Assembly: GCF_000938255.1 (NCBI RefSeq)
Contig: NZ_JYMR01000045.1
Coordinates: forward strand, 186,001 to 250,000
Length of the DNA: 64,000 nt
From: Bradyrhizobium sp. LTSP849
Lineage (GTDB): Bacteria; Pseudomonadota; Alphaproteobacteria; Rhizobiales; Xanthobacteraceae
Direction of reading: 5' to 3'
Position 1 is the stretch's first letter; each line of letters starts with the position of its first letter. A program made the translations under genes and the position numbers. Of the stretch, positions 17,100 through 25,716 are shown in pieces. Below the pieces are notes generated by a model that was not told where the DNA came from, made no database searches, and worked only from the letters and a program-made list of their open reading frames with translations.

Positions 17100-17653
17100 T
17101 GGCCCGACCCTCGGAACCGGACATGACCGAACAGCTCTCCGCCGACGACTGGATCAACGCGGGACTCAAGGCGCTCGCCAAAGGCGGCTTCACGGCACTG
17201 AAGGCCGATCCACTCGCCAAGGCCATGGGCGTCTCACGCGGCAGCTTCTATTGGCACTTTGCCGATCTCGGCGCGTTCCACGCGGCCATTCTGAAGCGCT
17301 GGCGCGAGATCGCGGCCGAGCAGATCATCGCCGACGTCGAGGCCGGCAGCGACGAGCCGCTGAAAGCGCTGCTGCGCCGGACGTTTGGCGCGCGGCTCGA
17401 TCTCGAACGTGCCGTGCGCAACTGGGCGGCGTTCGATCCGGCCGCGCAAGCGGCGGTCCGCGCGATAGACCGCCGCAGGCTCGACTATATCGAGACGCTG
17501 CTGGAGCGACGCGGGCTCAATGCCACGATGGCGCAGGGGCGCGCGCAGATCCTGTACTGGACGTTTCTCGGCTTCGCGCTCTCCGGCGCGCCGGTGCCGC
17601 CGCCACGACTCCAAGGCCTGCTCGACGAGCTCCTGCGAATGATCGCCGGTTAG
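17099..17653 (+). CDS. TetR/AcrR-family transcriptional regulator
   Basis: 184-aa repressor. The N-terminal helix-turn-helix (residues about 13-60) has DDWINAGLKALAKGGF and AKAMGVSRGSFYWHFADLGAFH, the signature TetR motif. The C-terminal ligand-binding domain is of the TetR_C type with no clue to the ligand. It is divergent from the membrane protein/enoyl-CoA hydratase operon. The ATG at 17099 overlaps a palindrome and lacks a Shine-Dalgarno sequence; an in-frame ATG at 17123 is an alternative. Probable autoregulator; the ligand may be an acyl-CoA or related acid (inference). Confidence 0.9.
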   Translation: MARPSEPDMTEQLSADDWINAGLKALAKGGFTALKADPLAKAMGVSRGSFYWHFADLGAFHAAILKRWREIAAEQIIADVEAGSDEPLKALLRRTFGARLDLERAVRNWAAFDPAAQAAVRAIDRRRLDYIETLLERRGLNATMAQGRAQILYWTFLGFALSGAPVPPPRLQGLLDELLRMIAG

Positions 17654-17700
17654 CCAAAAAGCCGGTGGCGCCCGCGATGGGCGGCCGCGATTTTCTATGC

Positions 17701-17800
17701 TAGAGCCCCATTCCGATGGAATCGGAACGGGACGCTAGATTCTTTTTTGACGCGTTTTCTTTACGCGAACCGGTATCCACTTCGCTCGAAAACGCTCTAC
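17701..17800. repeat. Dispersed intergenic repeat (TAGAGC...GCTCTA type)
   Basis: Starts TAGAGCCCCATTCCGATGG and ends TCGAAAACGCTCTA, with an internal TTCCGAT-GGA-ATCGGAA hairpin at 17711-17727 and a TGACGCGTTTTC segment. It resembles a repeat I recall as common in Bradyrhizobium and Afipia intergenic DNA. It fills the tetR to Trm112-like gap. Confidence 0.6.
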
Positions 17801-17822
17801 AGGCAGCCGATCGCCGGAGACC

Positions 17823-18023
17823 ATGATGACCGCGCCCACCGAACGCCCCGAAAACAGCGTCGATCCCAAATTGCTGGAGATTTTGGTCTGCCCGCTGACC
17901 AAGGGTCCGCTGGAATTCGATTCCGCCAAGCAGGAGCTGATCTCGCGCTCCGCAAAGCTCGCTTATCCCATTCGCGACGGCATCCCGATCATGCTGCCGG
18001 AAGAGGCGCGGAAGATCGATTGA
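17823..18023 (+). CDS. Trm112-family small zinc-ribbon-like protein
   Basis: 66-aa protein of the Trm112/UPF0434 (YcaR-like) family. Core: PKLLEILVCPLTKGPLEFDS followed by LAYPIRDGIPIMLPEEAR. Only one of the usual zinc-binding cysteines (VCPL) remains, as is common in proteobacterial members. Eukaryotic Trm112 activates methyltransferases; the bacterial role is unclear. The start may be ATG 17823 or 17826. It neighbours the UbiH-type hydroxylase in convergent orientation, a pairing often seen in this group. Confidence 0.88.
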   Translation: MMTAPTERPENSVDPKLLEILVCPLTKGPLEFDSAKQELISRSAKLAYPIRDGIPIMLPEEARKID

Positions 18024-18055
18024 GGATTAGCGTGAGGACCGCGCAACACTCTCGG

Positions 18056-18210
18056 TGTCGCCCCGGCCTAGTGCGCAATTGCGCACGGGGGGCCGGGGCC
18101 CATAACCACAGGGAGCGGTTTGGCGCGAAGCTGGTAACTCCGAGTCTTCGCAAAACTATTGCTGCGGCGTATGGGTCCCGGATCTGCGCTGCGCTTGTCC
18201 GGGACGACAG
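18056..18210. repeat. Palindromic intergenic repeat (family C)
   Basis: Left end GTGTCGCCCCGGCC, internal GGCCCATAACCACAGGGAG, right end GTATGGGTCCCGG...GTCCGGGACGAC. The CCCATAACCACAGGGAG centre is shared with the copy at 50737-50863. It fills the space between the convergent Trm112-like and ubiH-like genes. Confidence 0.75.
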
Positions 18211-18234
18211 GGGCGAGCTAGGCGACAGCGAGAA

Positions 18235-19452
18235 TTACAACGCCTCGCCCTTCAGCAACTTCGGCACCTCGCCCGTGAGCCCCGCAGCCTGGCGGATGAA
18301 AAGATTCTTCAGCGGCGGGGCGCGGTCGACGAGGCCGAGGCCGATGTCGCGGACGGTGCGCAGCAGCGTCGACTTGTTGGAGAACAGGAAGTTCAGCGAG
18401 TTGGTGGCAACGCCCATCGCCATGGTGTCGAAGCGGCGCCAGCGCTGGTAGCGCTCGAGCACGTCGGCTCCGCCGATATCCATCCCAAGCCGCGCGGCAT
18501 CGACGACGACCTCGGCCAAAGCGGCGACATCCTTCAGCCCCATGTTGAGGCCCTGGCCCGCGATGGGATGGATGACATGGGCGGCGTCCCCGACCAGCGC
18601 GAGGCGCTCGGCGATGAAGGAGCGCGCCACGAAATAGGACAGCGGAAACGCGCGCGGCTTGTCGAGCGCCTTCACCTCGCCGAGATGCAGGCCGAAGCGC
18701 TGCTCCAGCTCGCTGTGAAATTCGTCGTCGCTCAGGGCGACAATGCGCGCGGCCTCGCTGCGGCGCTCGGTCCACACCAGCGAGGAACGCTTTCCGGTAA
18801 GCGGCAGGATCGCGAACGGACCCGCGGGCAAGAAGTGTTCTTCGGCGCGGCCCTCGTGATCGCGCTCATGGCCGACGGTGACGACGATGCCGGATTGATC
18901 ATATTCCCAGCCATGGGTGGCGATGCCGGCGCGCTCGCGCAGTTTTGACTTCGCACCGTCAGCCGCGATCAACAGGCTCGCGGCAACAACGCTGCCGTCA
19001 CTGAGCGTCACGTCGATGCCGTCAGCACGGGCGTCATAGGAGGCAACGGCCGTGGCGCGGAGCTCGACGCCGGCCGCTTCGGCGCGGACGACCAGCGCAT
19101 CAATCAGGCGGCGGTTCTCGACCATATGCGCGAAGGATTCGCCGGGCGCGACATCGCCGGCAAAATTCAGGAACACCGGACGCGTCGCGTCCTCCAGCTT
19201 GGAATCCGTGACCACCATGTCGAGGATCGGCTGCGCCTCGCCCTTGACGTCGTCCCAGGCGCCGAGCGCCTCGAAAAGCCGGCGGCAGGCCGCCACGATC
19301 GCAGTCGCTCGGGGATCACGGCTCGGACGGACGCTGAGCGCCGGATCGGCGACGATGACGGGAATCTCGGGCCCGAGCCCCTGGCGCAGCGCCAGCGCCA
19401 GCGCCAGGCCCGCAAATGCGCCGCCGCCAATGACTATGCTACTCTGTGACAT
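18235..19452 (-). CDS. ubiH: UbiH/UbiF/VisC-family FAD-dependent hydroxylase
   Basis: 405-aa aromatic-ring hydroxylase of the ubiquinone-pathway type. The FAD motif GGGAFAGLALALALRQG is at the N-terminus and ADGAKSKLRERAGI is central. The second FAD motif GDAAHVIHPIAGQGLNMGLKDVAALAE carries the family signature. It is predicted to hydroxylate the polyprenylated ring intermediate at the inner membrane. Which ring position it modifies cannot be told from sequence alone. It is divergent from tesB across about 150 bp. Confidence 0.88.
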   Translation of the reverse strand: MSQSSIVIGGGAFAGLALALALRQGLGPEIPVIVADPALSVRPSRDPRATAIVAACRRLFEALGAWDDVKGEAQPILDMVVTDSKLEDATRPVFLNFAGDVAPGESFAHMVENRRLIDALVVRAEAAGVELRATAVASYDARADGIDVTLSDGSVVAASLLIAADGAKSKLRERAGIATHGWEYDQSGIVVTVGHERDHEGRAEEHFLPAGPFAILPLTGKRSSLVWTERRSEAARIVALSDDEFHSELEQRFGLHLGEVKALDKPRAFPLSYFVARSFIAERLALVGDAAHVIHPIAGQGLNMGLKDVAALAEVVVDAARLGMDIGGADVLERYQRWRRFDTMAMGVATNSLNFLFSNKSTLLRTVRDIGLGLVDRAPPLKNLFIRQAAGLTGEVPKLLKGEAL

Positions 19453-19553
19453 CTAAAATTCCCGGCCAACTCTTGGTCTTGCTAGCAGACTTGAGGTGGG
19501 CGAAACAGTGCGGTGAAACAAGGGCGGAACGGCCCCCAAGAACTGCCTATTGT

Positions 19554-19583
19554 GTCATTCCAGAGCATCCCGCCCGGAATGAC
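19554..19583. repeat. Short inverted repeat in tesB leader (family C core)
   Basis: GTCATTCC (19554-19561) and GGAATGAC (19576-19583) form a hairpin 19 bp upstream of the tesB ATG. It is a short relative of the element at 39912-39951. Confidence 0.6.
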
Positions 19584-19601
19584 GGCAAGAAAGTTCAGTC
19601 C

Positions 19602-20465
19602 ATGTCCAGAAGCCTGTTCGACCTGATCTCGATCCTCGACCTCGAACAGCTCGAGGTGAATTTGTTCCGCGGCAACAGCCCGAAGACGGACTGGCAGCGG
19701 GTCTTTGGCGGCCAGGTGATCGGGCAGGCGATGGTTGCGGCCTGCCGCACCGTCGAGGGCCGGCTGCCGCACTCGCTGCATTGCTATTTCATCCTGCCGG
19801 GCGATCCGCAGATTCCGATCATCTACCAGGTCGAGCGGCTGCGTGACGGCAAGAGCTACTCGACCCGCCGCGTCACCGCGATCCAGCACGGCAATGCGAT
19901 CTTCTCGATCATGGTGTCGTTCCATGCCGAGGAGGCGAGCGCGTTCGATCACCAGGACAAGATGCCGGACGTGCCGCCGCCGGAAAAGCTGACCGCGGAG
20001 GAGGTTGCAAAACAGCCGCAGTTCAAGGAGATGCCGGAGTTCATCCGCCGCTACTATGAAATGGATCGTCCGATCGAATTGCGTCCCGTCGAGATCGGCC
20101 GCTATTTCGGTCAGAAGGTCGACGACGGCCGCATCAATATCTGGATTCGCACGGCCGCAAAGCTCCCCGACGATCCCGCGTTGCATCTGTGCGCACTCGC
20201 CTACGCGTCGGACTTCTCGCTGCTCGATGCGATCATGGCGCGCTACGGCCGCACGCTGTTCGACAAGCGCATGATGCCGGCGAGCCTCGATCACGCGATG
20301 TGGTTCCACCGCCCGTTCCGCGCCGACGAATGGCTGCTTTACGCGCAGGATTCGCCGAGCGCGCAAGGCGGCCGCGGCTTGAGTCGCGGCCTCATCTTCA
20401 AGCCGGACGGCACGCTGGTGGCCTCAGTGGCGCAGGAAGGCTCGGTGCGCGAGCGTCGCACCTAA
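19602..20465 (+). CDS. tesB: Acyl-CoA thioesterase II
   Basis: 287-aa double-hotdog thioesterase that hydrolyses medium- and long-chain acyl-CoA. Characteristic segments are LEVNLFRGNSPKTDWQRVFGGQVIGQAMVAA, SLHCYFILPGDPQIPIIY, RRVTAIQHGNAIFSIMVSF, and the second-hotdog YASDFSLLDAIMARYG and SLDHAMWFHRPFRADEWLLY with the catalytic Asp/His-like region. The ATG at 19602 starts the conserved region; an upstream in-frame extension to 19446 has no similarity and overlaps the divergent ubiH start. The stop codon lies at the first base of a dispersed repeat. Confidence 0.93.
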   Translation: MSRSLFDLISILDLEQLEVNLFRGNSPKTDWQRVFGGQVIGQAMVAACRTVEGRLPHSLHCYFILPGDPQIPIIYQVERLRDGKSYSTRRVTAIQHGNAIFSIMVSFHAEEASAFDHQDKMPDVPPPEKLTAEEVAKQPQFKEMPEFIRRYYEMDRPIELRPVEIGRYFGQKVDDGRINIWIRTAAKLPDDPALHLCALAYASDFSLLDAIMARYGRTLFDKRMMPASLDHAMWFHRPFRADEWLLYAQDSPSAQGGRGLSRGLIFKPDGTLVASVAQEGSVRERRT

Positions 20466-20503
20466 AGCGCGATGAGATTGGGATGAATCGTCATCGCGCT
20501 TTA
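20463..20503. repeat. Inverted repeat at tesB stop (family B)
   Basis: TAAAGCGCGATGA (20463-20475) and its exact reverse complement (20491-20503), 15-nt loop. The first three bases are the tesB stop codon. It could act as a terminator-like stem. It is related to the GCGCGAT element at 26539-26568. Confidence 0.75.
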
Positions 20504-20515
20504 GGTTGTTGTTGG

Positions 20516-20562
20516 AGCATGATCTTTCCGGAAAACCGCTGCGCACTTTTCCGGATCATGCT
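20516..20562. repeat. Dispersed repeat (family A, AGCATGATC type)
   Basis: AGCATGAT (20516-20523) with its inverted copy (20555-20562), containing TTTCCGGAAAA and TTTTCCGGAT. It is the same family as 28812-28860, in the opposite orientation. Confidence 0.75.
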
Positions 20563-21525
20563 TTAGCCGCCCTGTAAACCTGTCGACTTGATCACCGGCC
20601 CCCATTTGAGCCGCTCTTGCGCCTCGAATCGGGCGAGGTCCGCCGGCGTTCCGCCGGCCGGATCGAATCCCAGCTCCTGGAGCCGCTTCCTCGTCTCGGG
20701 CAGGGCCAGCGCCTTGGCGAACTCGCCGTTCAGAAGCTCGATGACGGCTTGTGGCGTGTCGCGCGGCGCGTAAAAAGCGTTCCATCCTGCCATCTCGAAA
20801 TCAGGCACGCCCTGCTCGGCGATGGGTTTTACGCCCGGCAGAAGTTCGCTCGGCTTCAGCACGGTGATGCCCAGCGCCTTCAACTTGCCGTCGTCGATCT
20901 GCGTGCGCAGTGCCGTGACCGTATCGATGAGCAGTGGCACCTGTCCGCCGAGCACGTCGGTCATCGCCGTCGCCGATCCCTTGTAGGGAACGCCGAACAT
21001 CGGCGCGCCGGTCTTCTCCTTGAGAAACTCGAAGATGACACGCGCCGTCGTGCTCGGCAGGGCGATGTCGATCCTGTCGGGCTTCGCTTTCGCCGCGGCG
21101 ATCAGATCAGCCACATTGTTTCCGGCAAACGACGGACTGGCCGAGATCACCAGCGGCAGCTTGCCCACCAGGATGATCGGGGCAAAATCCTTGTCCGGCG
21201 CGAAGCCCAGCGAGGGATACATGAACTCGTTCATGGTCTGGGTGGCGTTGGTGCCCATCAGGAGCGTATAGCCGTCGGGGTCCGAATGCGCCGCCTGCTC
21301 GGCACCGATATTGCCGCCGGCACCGGGCTTGTTTTCGACATAGAAGCGCTGACCCAGCGTCCGCGACAAATGGTCGGCCAGGTATCGCGCCACGACGTCG
21401 GTGCCCTGGCCCGCCTGATAGGGAACGATGATCCTGACCGGCCGGGTCGGATAGGTTTGCGCAAGGCTTGCGCAACTCCATAACAGGGCCAGCCATCCGG
21501 CGGCCCATCTCACGGATTTCAGCAT
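20563..21525 (-). CDS. Tripartite tricarboxylate transporter substrate-binding protein (Bug/TctC family)
   Basis: 320-aa periplasmic binding protein. Signal peptide MLKSVRWAAGWLALLWSCASLA, then TYPTRPVRIIVPYQAGQGTDVVARYLADHLSR, which is the Bug-family N-terminus. PGAGGNIGAEQAAHSDPDGYTLLMG is the diagnostic second motif. It binds a carboxylate. No TctA/TctB membrane subunits are in this window, as is usual for orphan Bug proteins. It is the distal gene of the CoA-ligase/dehydratase/CoA-transferase cluster, so the ligand may be that pathway's acid substrate (inference). Confidence 0.9.
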   Translation of the reverse strand: MLKSVRWAAGWLALLWSCASLAQTYPTRPVRIIVPYQAGQGTDVVARYLADHLSRTLGQRFYVENKPGAGGNIGAEQAAHSDPDGYTLLMGTNATQTMNEFMYPSLGFAPDKDFAPIILVGKLPLVISASPSFAGNNVADLIAAAKAKPDRIDIALPSTTARVIFEFLKEKTGAPMFGVPYKGSATAMTDVLGGQVPLLIDTVTALRTQIDDGKLKALGITVLKPSELLPGVKPIAEQGVPDFEMAGWNAFYAPRDTPQAVIELLNGEFAKALALPETRKRLQELGFDPAGGTPADLARFEAQERLKWGPVIKSTGLQGG

Positions 21526-21578
21526 GCTCGTTTCCTCCGATTATGATTCTTTTGATCGTCTTCTTGTTGGTAGCCTTC

Positions 21579-22802
21579 TTATCGTTGCGCGGTGCCCTTC
21601 CCTGGCGGCGTGACGACGCCGGCTTCGATCAGGCCGTCGATCGTCGCTTCGTCGAAACCGGCGTCCGCCAGGATTTCGCGGGCATGCTCGCCAAAGCGAG
21701 GCGGCCGTCGCGTGGTGCTGCCGGGCGTCTGCGCGAGCTTCACGGGAATGCCGGGTGCGCGATGGCCCTCGCTTTCGACCAGCATGTCGCGGTGGACGAC
21801 GTGGGCTTGCGCGAACGCCTGCGGCACGGTGTTGACGACGCCTGCGGGAACGCCGGCCTGCATCAGGTCGCGGCAAAGCGCCTCCGACTTGAAGCCGGCC
21901 AGCGTGCGCTCGAGCTCAGTGCGAAGCGCTGCAACGTGACTGAGCCGGTCGGCGTTGGTCCGAAAGCGCGGATCATCGAGCAAGTCGCCGCGTTTCACCT
22001 TCTGGCAGAAGCGGCGAAATTGGCCGTCATTGAGGATGCCGAGAAAAATCTCGCCGTCAGCCGCCGCGAACTTGTCGTAAGGCGCGATGTTGGGATGGGC
22101 GCTGCCGAGCCGGCCGGGCACAGTCCCTGAGCAAATCCAGTTCGCCGCGTGTGGCACGAGAAGGGCCAGCGCGGTGTCGAACAACGTCACCTCGACGCGC
22201 TGCCCGCGTCCGGTCCGTTCGCGCGCCGCGAGCGCGAGCAAGACGCCCGTGAGCGCGTTATAGCCGGTGACGTAATCGACGATGGGAACGCCGACGCGCG
22301 TGGCGCCTGAGTCCTGCGTCCCGTTGATGCTCATCAAGCCGCACATGGCCTGGAGCACTGCATCGTAGCCGGGCAGGCCGCCGAGCGGCCCGTCGGCGCC
22401 GAAGCCGGAGATGGCGCAATAGATCAATCGCGGAAAGCGTTCGGACAAATCGGCCTCGTATCCGAGCCCCCAGCGCTCCATGGTGCCAGGCAGGAAATTC
22501 TCCACCAGCACGTCGGCATCTTTCAACAGGGCTTCGAGCACCGCGCGCCCCTCCGCGCGCGACAGGTCGAGCGCCATACCCCGCTTGCCGCGATTGACGG
22601 CGCCGAAATACGCCGCTTGTCCTGCCGCATCGAAGGGCGGCCCGAGGCCGCGCGTCTCATCGCCCGATGGCGGCTCGATCTTGACGACGTCAGCGCCATG
22701 ATCGGCCAGCATCTGCGTACACAACGGGCCCGCCAGCACGCGCGAGAGATCGACGACCTTGAGGCCGGTCACCGCTCCGCGCGTGAGATCAGATGCGGGC
22801 AT
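21579..22802 (-). CDS. CaiB/BaiF-family CoA-transferase (class III)
   Basis: 407-aa class III CoA-transferase. The N-terminus LKVVDLSRVLAGPLCTQMLADHGADVVKIEPP and the GKRGMALDLSRAEG motif are typical. The catalytic aspartate is probably that in VGVPIVDYVTGYNAL. It transfers CoA between carboxylic acids through an aspartyl-CoA anhydride. It is downstream of the MaoC-like dehydratase (24-bp gap), in the same direction as the acyl-CoA ligase. Substrate not known. Confidence 0.9.
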   Translation of the reverse strand: MPASDLTRGAVTGLKVVDLSRVLAGPLCTQMLADHGADVVKIEPPSGDETRGLGPPFDAAGQAAYFGAVNRGKRGMALDLSRAEGRAVLEALLKDADVLVENFLPGTMERWGLGYEADLSERFPRLIYCAISGFGADGPLGGLPGYDAVLQAMCGLMSINGTQDSGATRVGVPIVDYVTGYNALTGVLLALAARERTGRGQRVEVTLFDTALALLVPHAANWICSGTVPGRLGSAHPNIAPYDKFAAADGEIFLGILNDGQFRRFCQKVKRGDLLDDPRFRTNADRLSHVAALRTELERTLAGFKSEALCRDLMQAGVPAGVVNTVPQAFAQAHVVHRDMLVESEGHRAPGIPVKLAQTPGSTTRRPPRFGEHAREILADAGFDEATIDGLIEAGVVTPPGKGTAQR

Positions 22803-22826
22803 GCTGATAGGCCCAGTTGGTTGTCG

Positions 22827-23966
22827 TCAGGTGCGGCTAGGCAGTTCCACGATGCCGGTTCCGAGCACCGAGAGTTCATCGTCCTGGTTGCGCGCTTCCT
22901 GTTCGATCTCGACGAGGTGACGGCCGTTCTCGACGAATTTGCGCTTCACCTTGCCCTTGATGAACAGGATGTCGCCCTCGGGATTGTGCCGGCGGATCTT
23001 GCAGGTCGCACGGCGCAGGAAACCATCATCGCCCATCCAGTTGGTGAGGTGATGGGTCAGCCAGGAGCAGCGCTCGGGGCCGTAATCATAGGCGCCGGGC
23101 GCGCCGACCTCGAGCGCGAACTCCTCTTCCCAGTGCACGCGCTCGGGACAATCGGGAATATTGAAACGGTTCGGAATGCCGAGGCCGCGATGGGCGTCCT
23201 GCAGTTTCCAGGCGAGCTTGTTGGCGCGGATGTAGAGACCGCCCCAGCCCTGGGCATAAGCGATGAATCCGGTAACCGTCATCGGCCCCTTCAGCATCAC
23301 CGGCAGTGCCTCGCCTTCGGTGACGTCCTGCCAGTAGCGCGGACGCGAGCCCTGAATCCTCTCGTCAGCATAGTGCTTGTAGGCCGCAGCCAGTTCCTGC
23401 TCGCTGTAGCGGCGCTGCGGACGGGCCTTGACCTCGCTGTATTTGGTACCCTGCTCGCGCGCGTGGTCGCGCTCGGTCCGGAAGCACCAGCTATCCGCTT
23501 CGGCGACGAGGTCGCCCTGCTGGTTGAAGAAATCGACGTGATAGGTCTGCTGGATCGCGCGGCCGGCGAACCGCGTCTGATGCTCGACGAGGTCCTTCAA
23601 CTTTGCCTCGGTCGAAATGACGTCGTTGCGCCGGATAGCCTTGTGCCAGGTCCAGTCGGCGCCCGACCACATGGCGTGGACGCCGGGCAGGCCGCCGACA
23701 TAGCCCGACACGATGCGGCTGGTGCTGAAGAGGAAGCTCGGAAGCGCGATGAGGCCGCCATAGCTGGTCTTGGCGGCGTATTCGGGATCGCACCAGAGCG
23801 GGTTGTCGTCGCCGATGCCGTGCGCGTAGTGACGGATGTTGTCGCGCGTTGCCTCGTAGCACCAGGGCTCGGCGGTTACGCCGATCGAGACGCCGATGCG
23901 CTTGCGCAGATCGTCGAGGCCCTCTTCGGTGATCTTCGGAAACCTGGTTTCGGTCGTGTCCAGCAT
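22827..23966 (-). CDS. MaoC-like (FAS1-type) acyl-CoA dehydratase/hydratase
   Basis: 379-aa double-hotdog protein. The N-terminal MaoC_dehydrat_N-like domain starts RKRIGVSIGVTAEPWCYEATRDNIRHYAHGIGDDNPLWCDPEYA, which is a hydratase-2-like active-site region (D...N...H). The C-terminal hotdog contains GPMTVTGFIAYAQGWGG and APGAYDYGPERCSWLTHHLTNWMGDDGFL. It probably hydrates or dehydrates an enoyl-CoA. The ATG at 23966 has GGAAAGGAA upstream. It sits between the acyl-CoA ligase and CoA-transferase genes; substrate unknown. Confidence 0.87.
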   Translation of the reverse strand: MLDTTETRFPKITEEGLDDLRKRIGVSIGVTAEPWCYEATRDNIRHYAHGIGDDNPLWCDPEYAAKTSYGGLIALPSFLFSTSRIVSGYVGGLPGVHAMWSGADWTWHKAIRRNDVISTEAKLKDLVEHQTRFAGRAIQQTYHVDFFNQQGDLVAEADSWCFRTERDHAREQGTKYSEVKARPQRRYSEQELAAAYKHYADERIQGSRPRYWQDVTEGEALPVMLKGPMTVTGFIAYAQGWGGLYIRANKLAWKLQDAHRGLGIPNRFNIPDCPERVHWEEEFALEVGAPGAYDYGPERCSWLTHHLTNWMGDDGFLRRATCKIRRHNPEGDILFIKGKVKRKFVENGRHLVEIEQEARNQDDELSVLGTGIVELPSRT

Positions 23967-23982
23967 GTGGCGTTCCTTTCCT

Positions 23983-25545
23983 CTAACTCGTCGTTTCTGA
24001 TTGTTTGACGGCCTGCTCCCGATCGCGCAGCACCTTGCGGTTGACCTTGCCGGCAGGCGTCTTGGGCAACTCCGTGACGAAGCTGACGAGACGGGGATAC
24101 TCATGGTGGCTGAGGCGCTGGCGCACGAGGTTCTGGATCTCGTGCTCGAACGACGTATCGCCGGGTCTGTCGGTGACCACGAAGGCCTTCACCACCTGCC
24201 CACGCAGGGAATCAGGGACGCCAATGGCCGCGGCCTCCCGCACCTGCGGATGCTTCAGGATCGCGTCCTCGATCTCGACGGCGCTCATGGTCCAGCCGGC
24301 GGAGATGATGACGTCATCGGCCCGGCCGCCATGATAAAAATGCCCGTCCTCGTCGATGCGCCCGAGATCCTTGGTTGCGATCCACTCGCCACGGCGCCAG
24401 ACCTTCAGCTCGCCGGTGACGCCGGGCGCACACGGCCGCCCGTCGGCGTCCTGCACTTCGACGCGCCCGCCGGGGATCGGCTTGCCCAGCGATCCCGGCT
24501 TGACGACGAAATCGGACGCGCCGGGATAGCTCACCAGGATCACACCGATCTCGGTGGTGCCGTACATGCTGCACACCTGACGGCCGAAGGTTTCGTTGAC
24601 GAAGGCTGCCGTCTCGCTGTCGATGGGTTCACCGGTGAACGACAATTTCTCCAGCGCATAGCGGTAGCGCGGCGCGGCGCCCGAATTCCGCAGCATGCGA
24701 TAATGAGTGGCCGCCGCGGAGATGTTGTTGAACTGATAGCGCCCGAGCGCGGCCAGCAGACGCTCCGGATTGAACTTGCCGGCATAGGCCCCGATGGTGA
24801 TGCCGAGCGCCAGCGGCGCCAGCGTGCCGTGCCAAAGCCCATGTCCCCATGCCGGCGATGACGGACAAATGAAGCGGTCGCCCGGACGCAGACCGGTGCC
24901 GTACAGCGCTGCCACCATCAGCGTGACGATCGAACGATGCGTGTGCTTGACCGCTTCGGGCAATTCGCGCGTCGTGCCCGACGTATATTGAAACAGCGCC
25001 ATCGCGTCGGCCGCGGTATCCGGCGTGAAGTGCGGCGCAAAATGTTGCAGCTCGCTCAGGAAGGCGTCATCGGCGACCACGATTTCGGTGCCGATCCCGG
25101 CGAGAAGCGGCGCCTTCTCCGCGTTGGTCACGATCAGCCGCGGCTTGCAGTCGTCGACGCGCAGCTTGACGCCGTCGGGTCCGAACAGCGTGAACAGCGG
25201 CACCGCGACGGCGCCGGCCTTCATGGTCCCGAACACCGCCACGTAGAAGGCGCGCGAGGGCTCGAGCATGACCGCGACGCGATCGCCGGGCTTGATCCCG
25301 CGGCTCACCAGATAATGCGCGAAGCGCGCGGAAGCTTCCGCGAGCTCGCCGAAGCCCAGCACCTCGTCCGGCCCTTCCGAGCGAACGACGATCACCGCCG
25401 GGTTGGAGCGACCGGCATGCCGGTCGATACATTCATGCGCGATGTTCAGGCGCGCGCGATTGCCCTCGAACAACTCCCAGAGTTTCTCCGGAGAGAAATT
25501 GGCCTGCGCGTCCGCGTAGCTCGTGTGGTCGGTCAGCGTGCTCAT
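23983..25545 (-). CDS. AMP-dependent acyl-CoA synthetase
   Basis: 520-aa ANL-superfamily ligase that activates a carboxylic acid to its CoA thioester. Motifs: P-loop FQYTSGTTRELPEAVKHTHR (unusual RE in place of the GLPKG consensus), MYGTTEIGVI, TKDLGRIDEDGHFYHGGRADD and the C-terminal catalytic-lysine region PKTPAGKVNRKVLRD. Its length and central sequence resemble the benzoate/acetyl-CoA synthetase branch. The ATG at 25545 precedes MSTLTDHTSYADA. It is the first gene of the minus-strand cluster, divergent from iclR with a palindromic operator 48 bp upstream. Confidence 0.9.
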   Translation of the reverse strand: MSTLTDHTSYADAQANFSPEKLWELFEGNRARLNIAHECIDRHAGRSNPAVIVVRSEGPDEVLGFGELAEASARFAHYLVSRGIKPGDRVAVMLEPSRAFYVAVFGTMKAGAVAVPLFTLFGPDGVKLRVDDCKPRLIVTNAEKAPLLAGIGTEIVVADDAFLSELQHFAPHFTPDTAADAMALFQYTSGTTRELPEAVKHTHRSIVTLMVAALYGTGLRPGDRFICPSSPAWGHGLWHGTLAPLALGITIGAYAGKFNPERLLAALGRYQFNNISAAATHYRMLRNSGAAPRYRYALEKLSFTGEPIDSETAAFVNETFGRQVCSMYGTTEIGVILVSYPGASDFVVKPGSLGKPIPGGRVEVQDADGRPCAPGVTGELKVWRRGEWIATKDLGRIDEDGHFYHGGRADDVIISAGWTMSAVEIEDAILKHPQVREAAAIGVPDSLRGQVVKAFVVTDRPGDTSFEHEIQNLVRQRLSHHEYPRLVSFVTELPKTPAGKVNRKVLRDREQAVKQSETTS

Positions 25546-25592
25546 GGCCGGCAAGATACCGACGACGCGCCAATTGTCAAATAGCACTATCG

Positions 25593-25608
25593 ATTGTATA
25601 TATACAAT
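25593..25608. promoter_or_regulatory. Perfect 16-bp palindrome, probable IclR operator 1
   Basis: ATTGTATATATACAAT is a perfect palindrome 48 bp upstream of the acyl-CoA ligase start. Its TTGTA-N4-TACAA layout matches the site at 25717-25730 next to the iclR start. Confidence 0.7.
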
Positions 25609-25716
25609 TGAATACAGATCGCGAGGGGCCTCACTGTGCGTGCGGCGCGCCAAGGAGGATCAAAAGCTGTACTGGCGCGGTCGTGACGAGATGGTGTTGT
25701 TGCACCCCGGCCGCTG

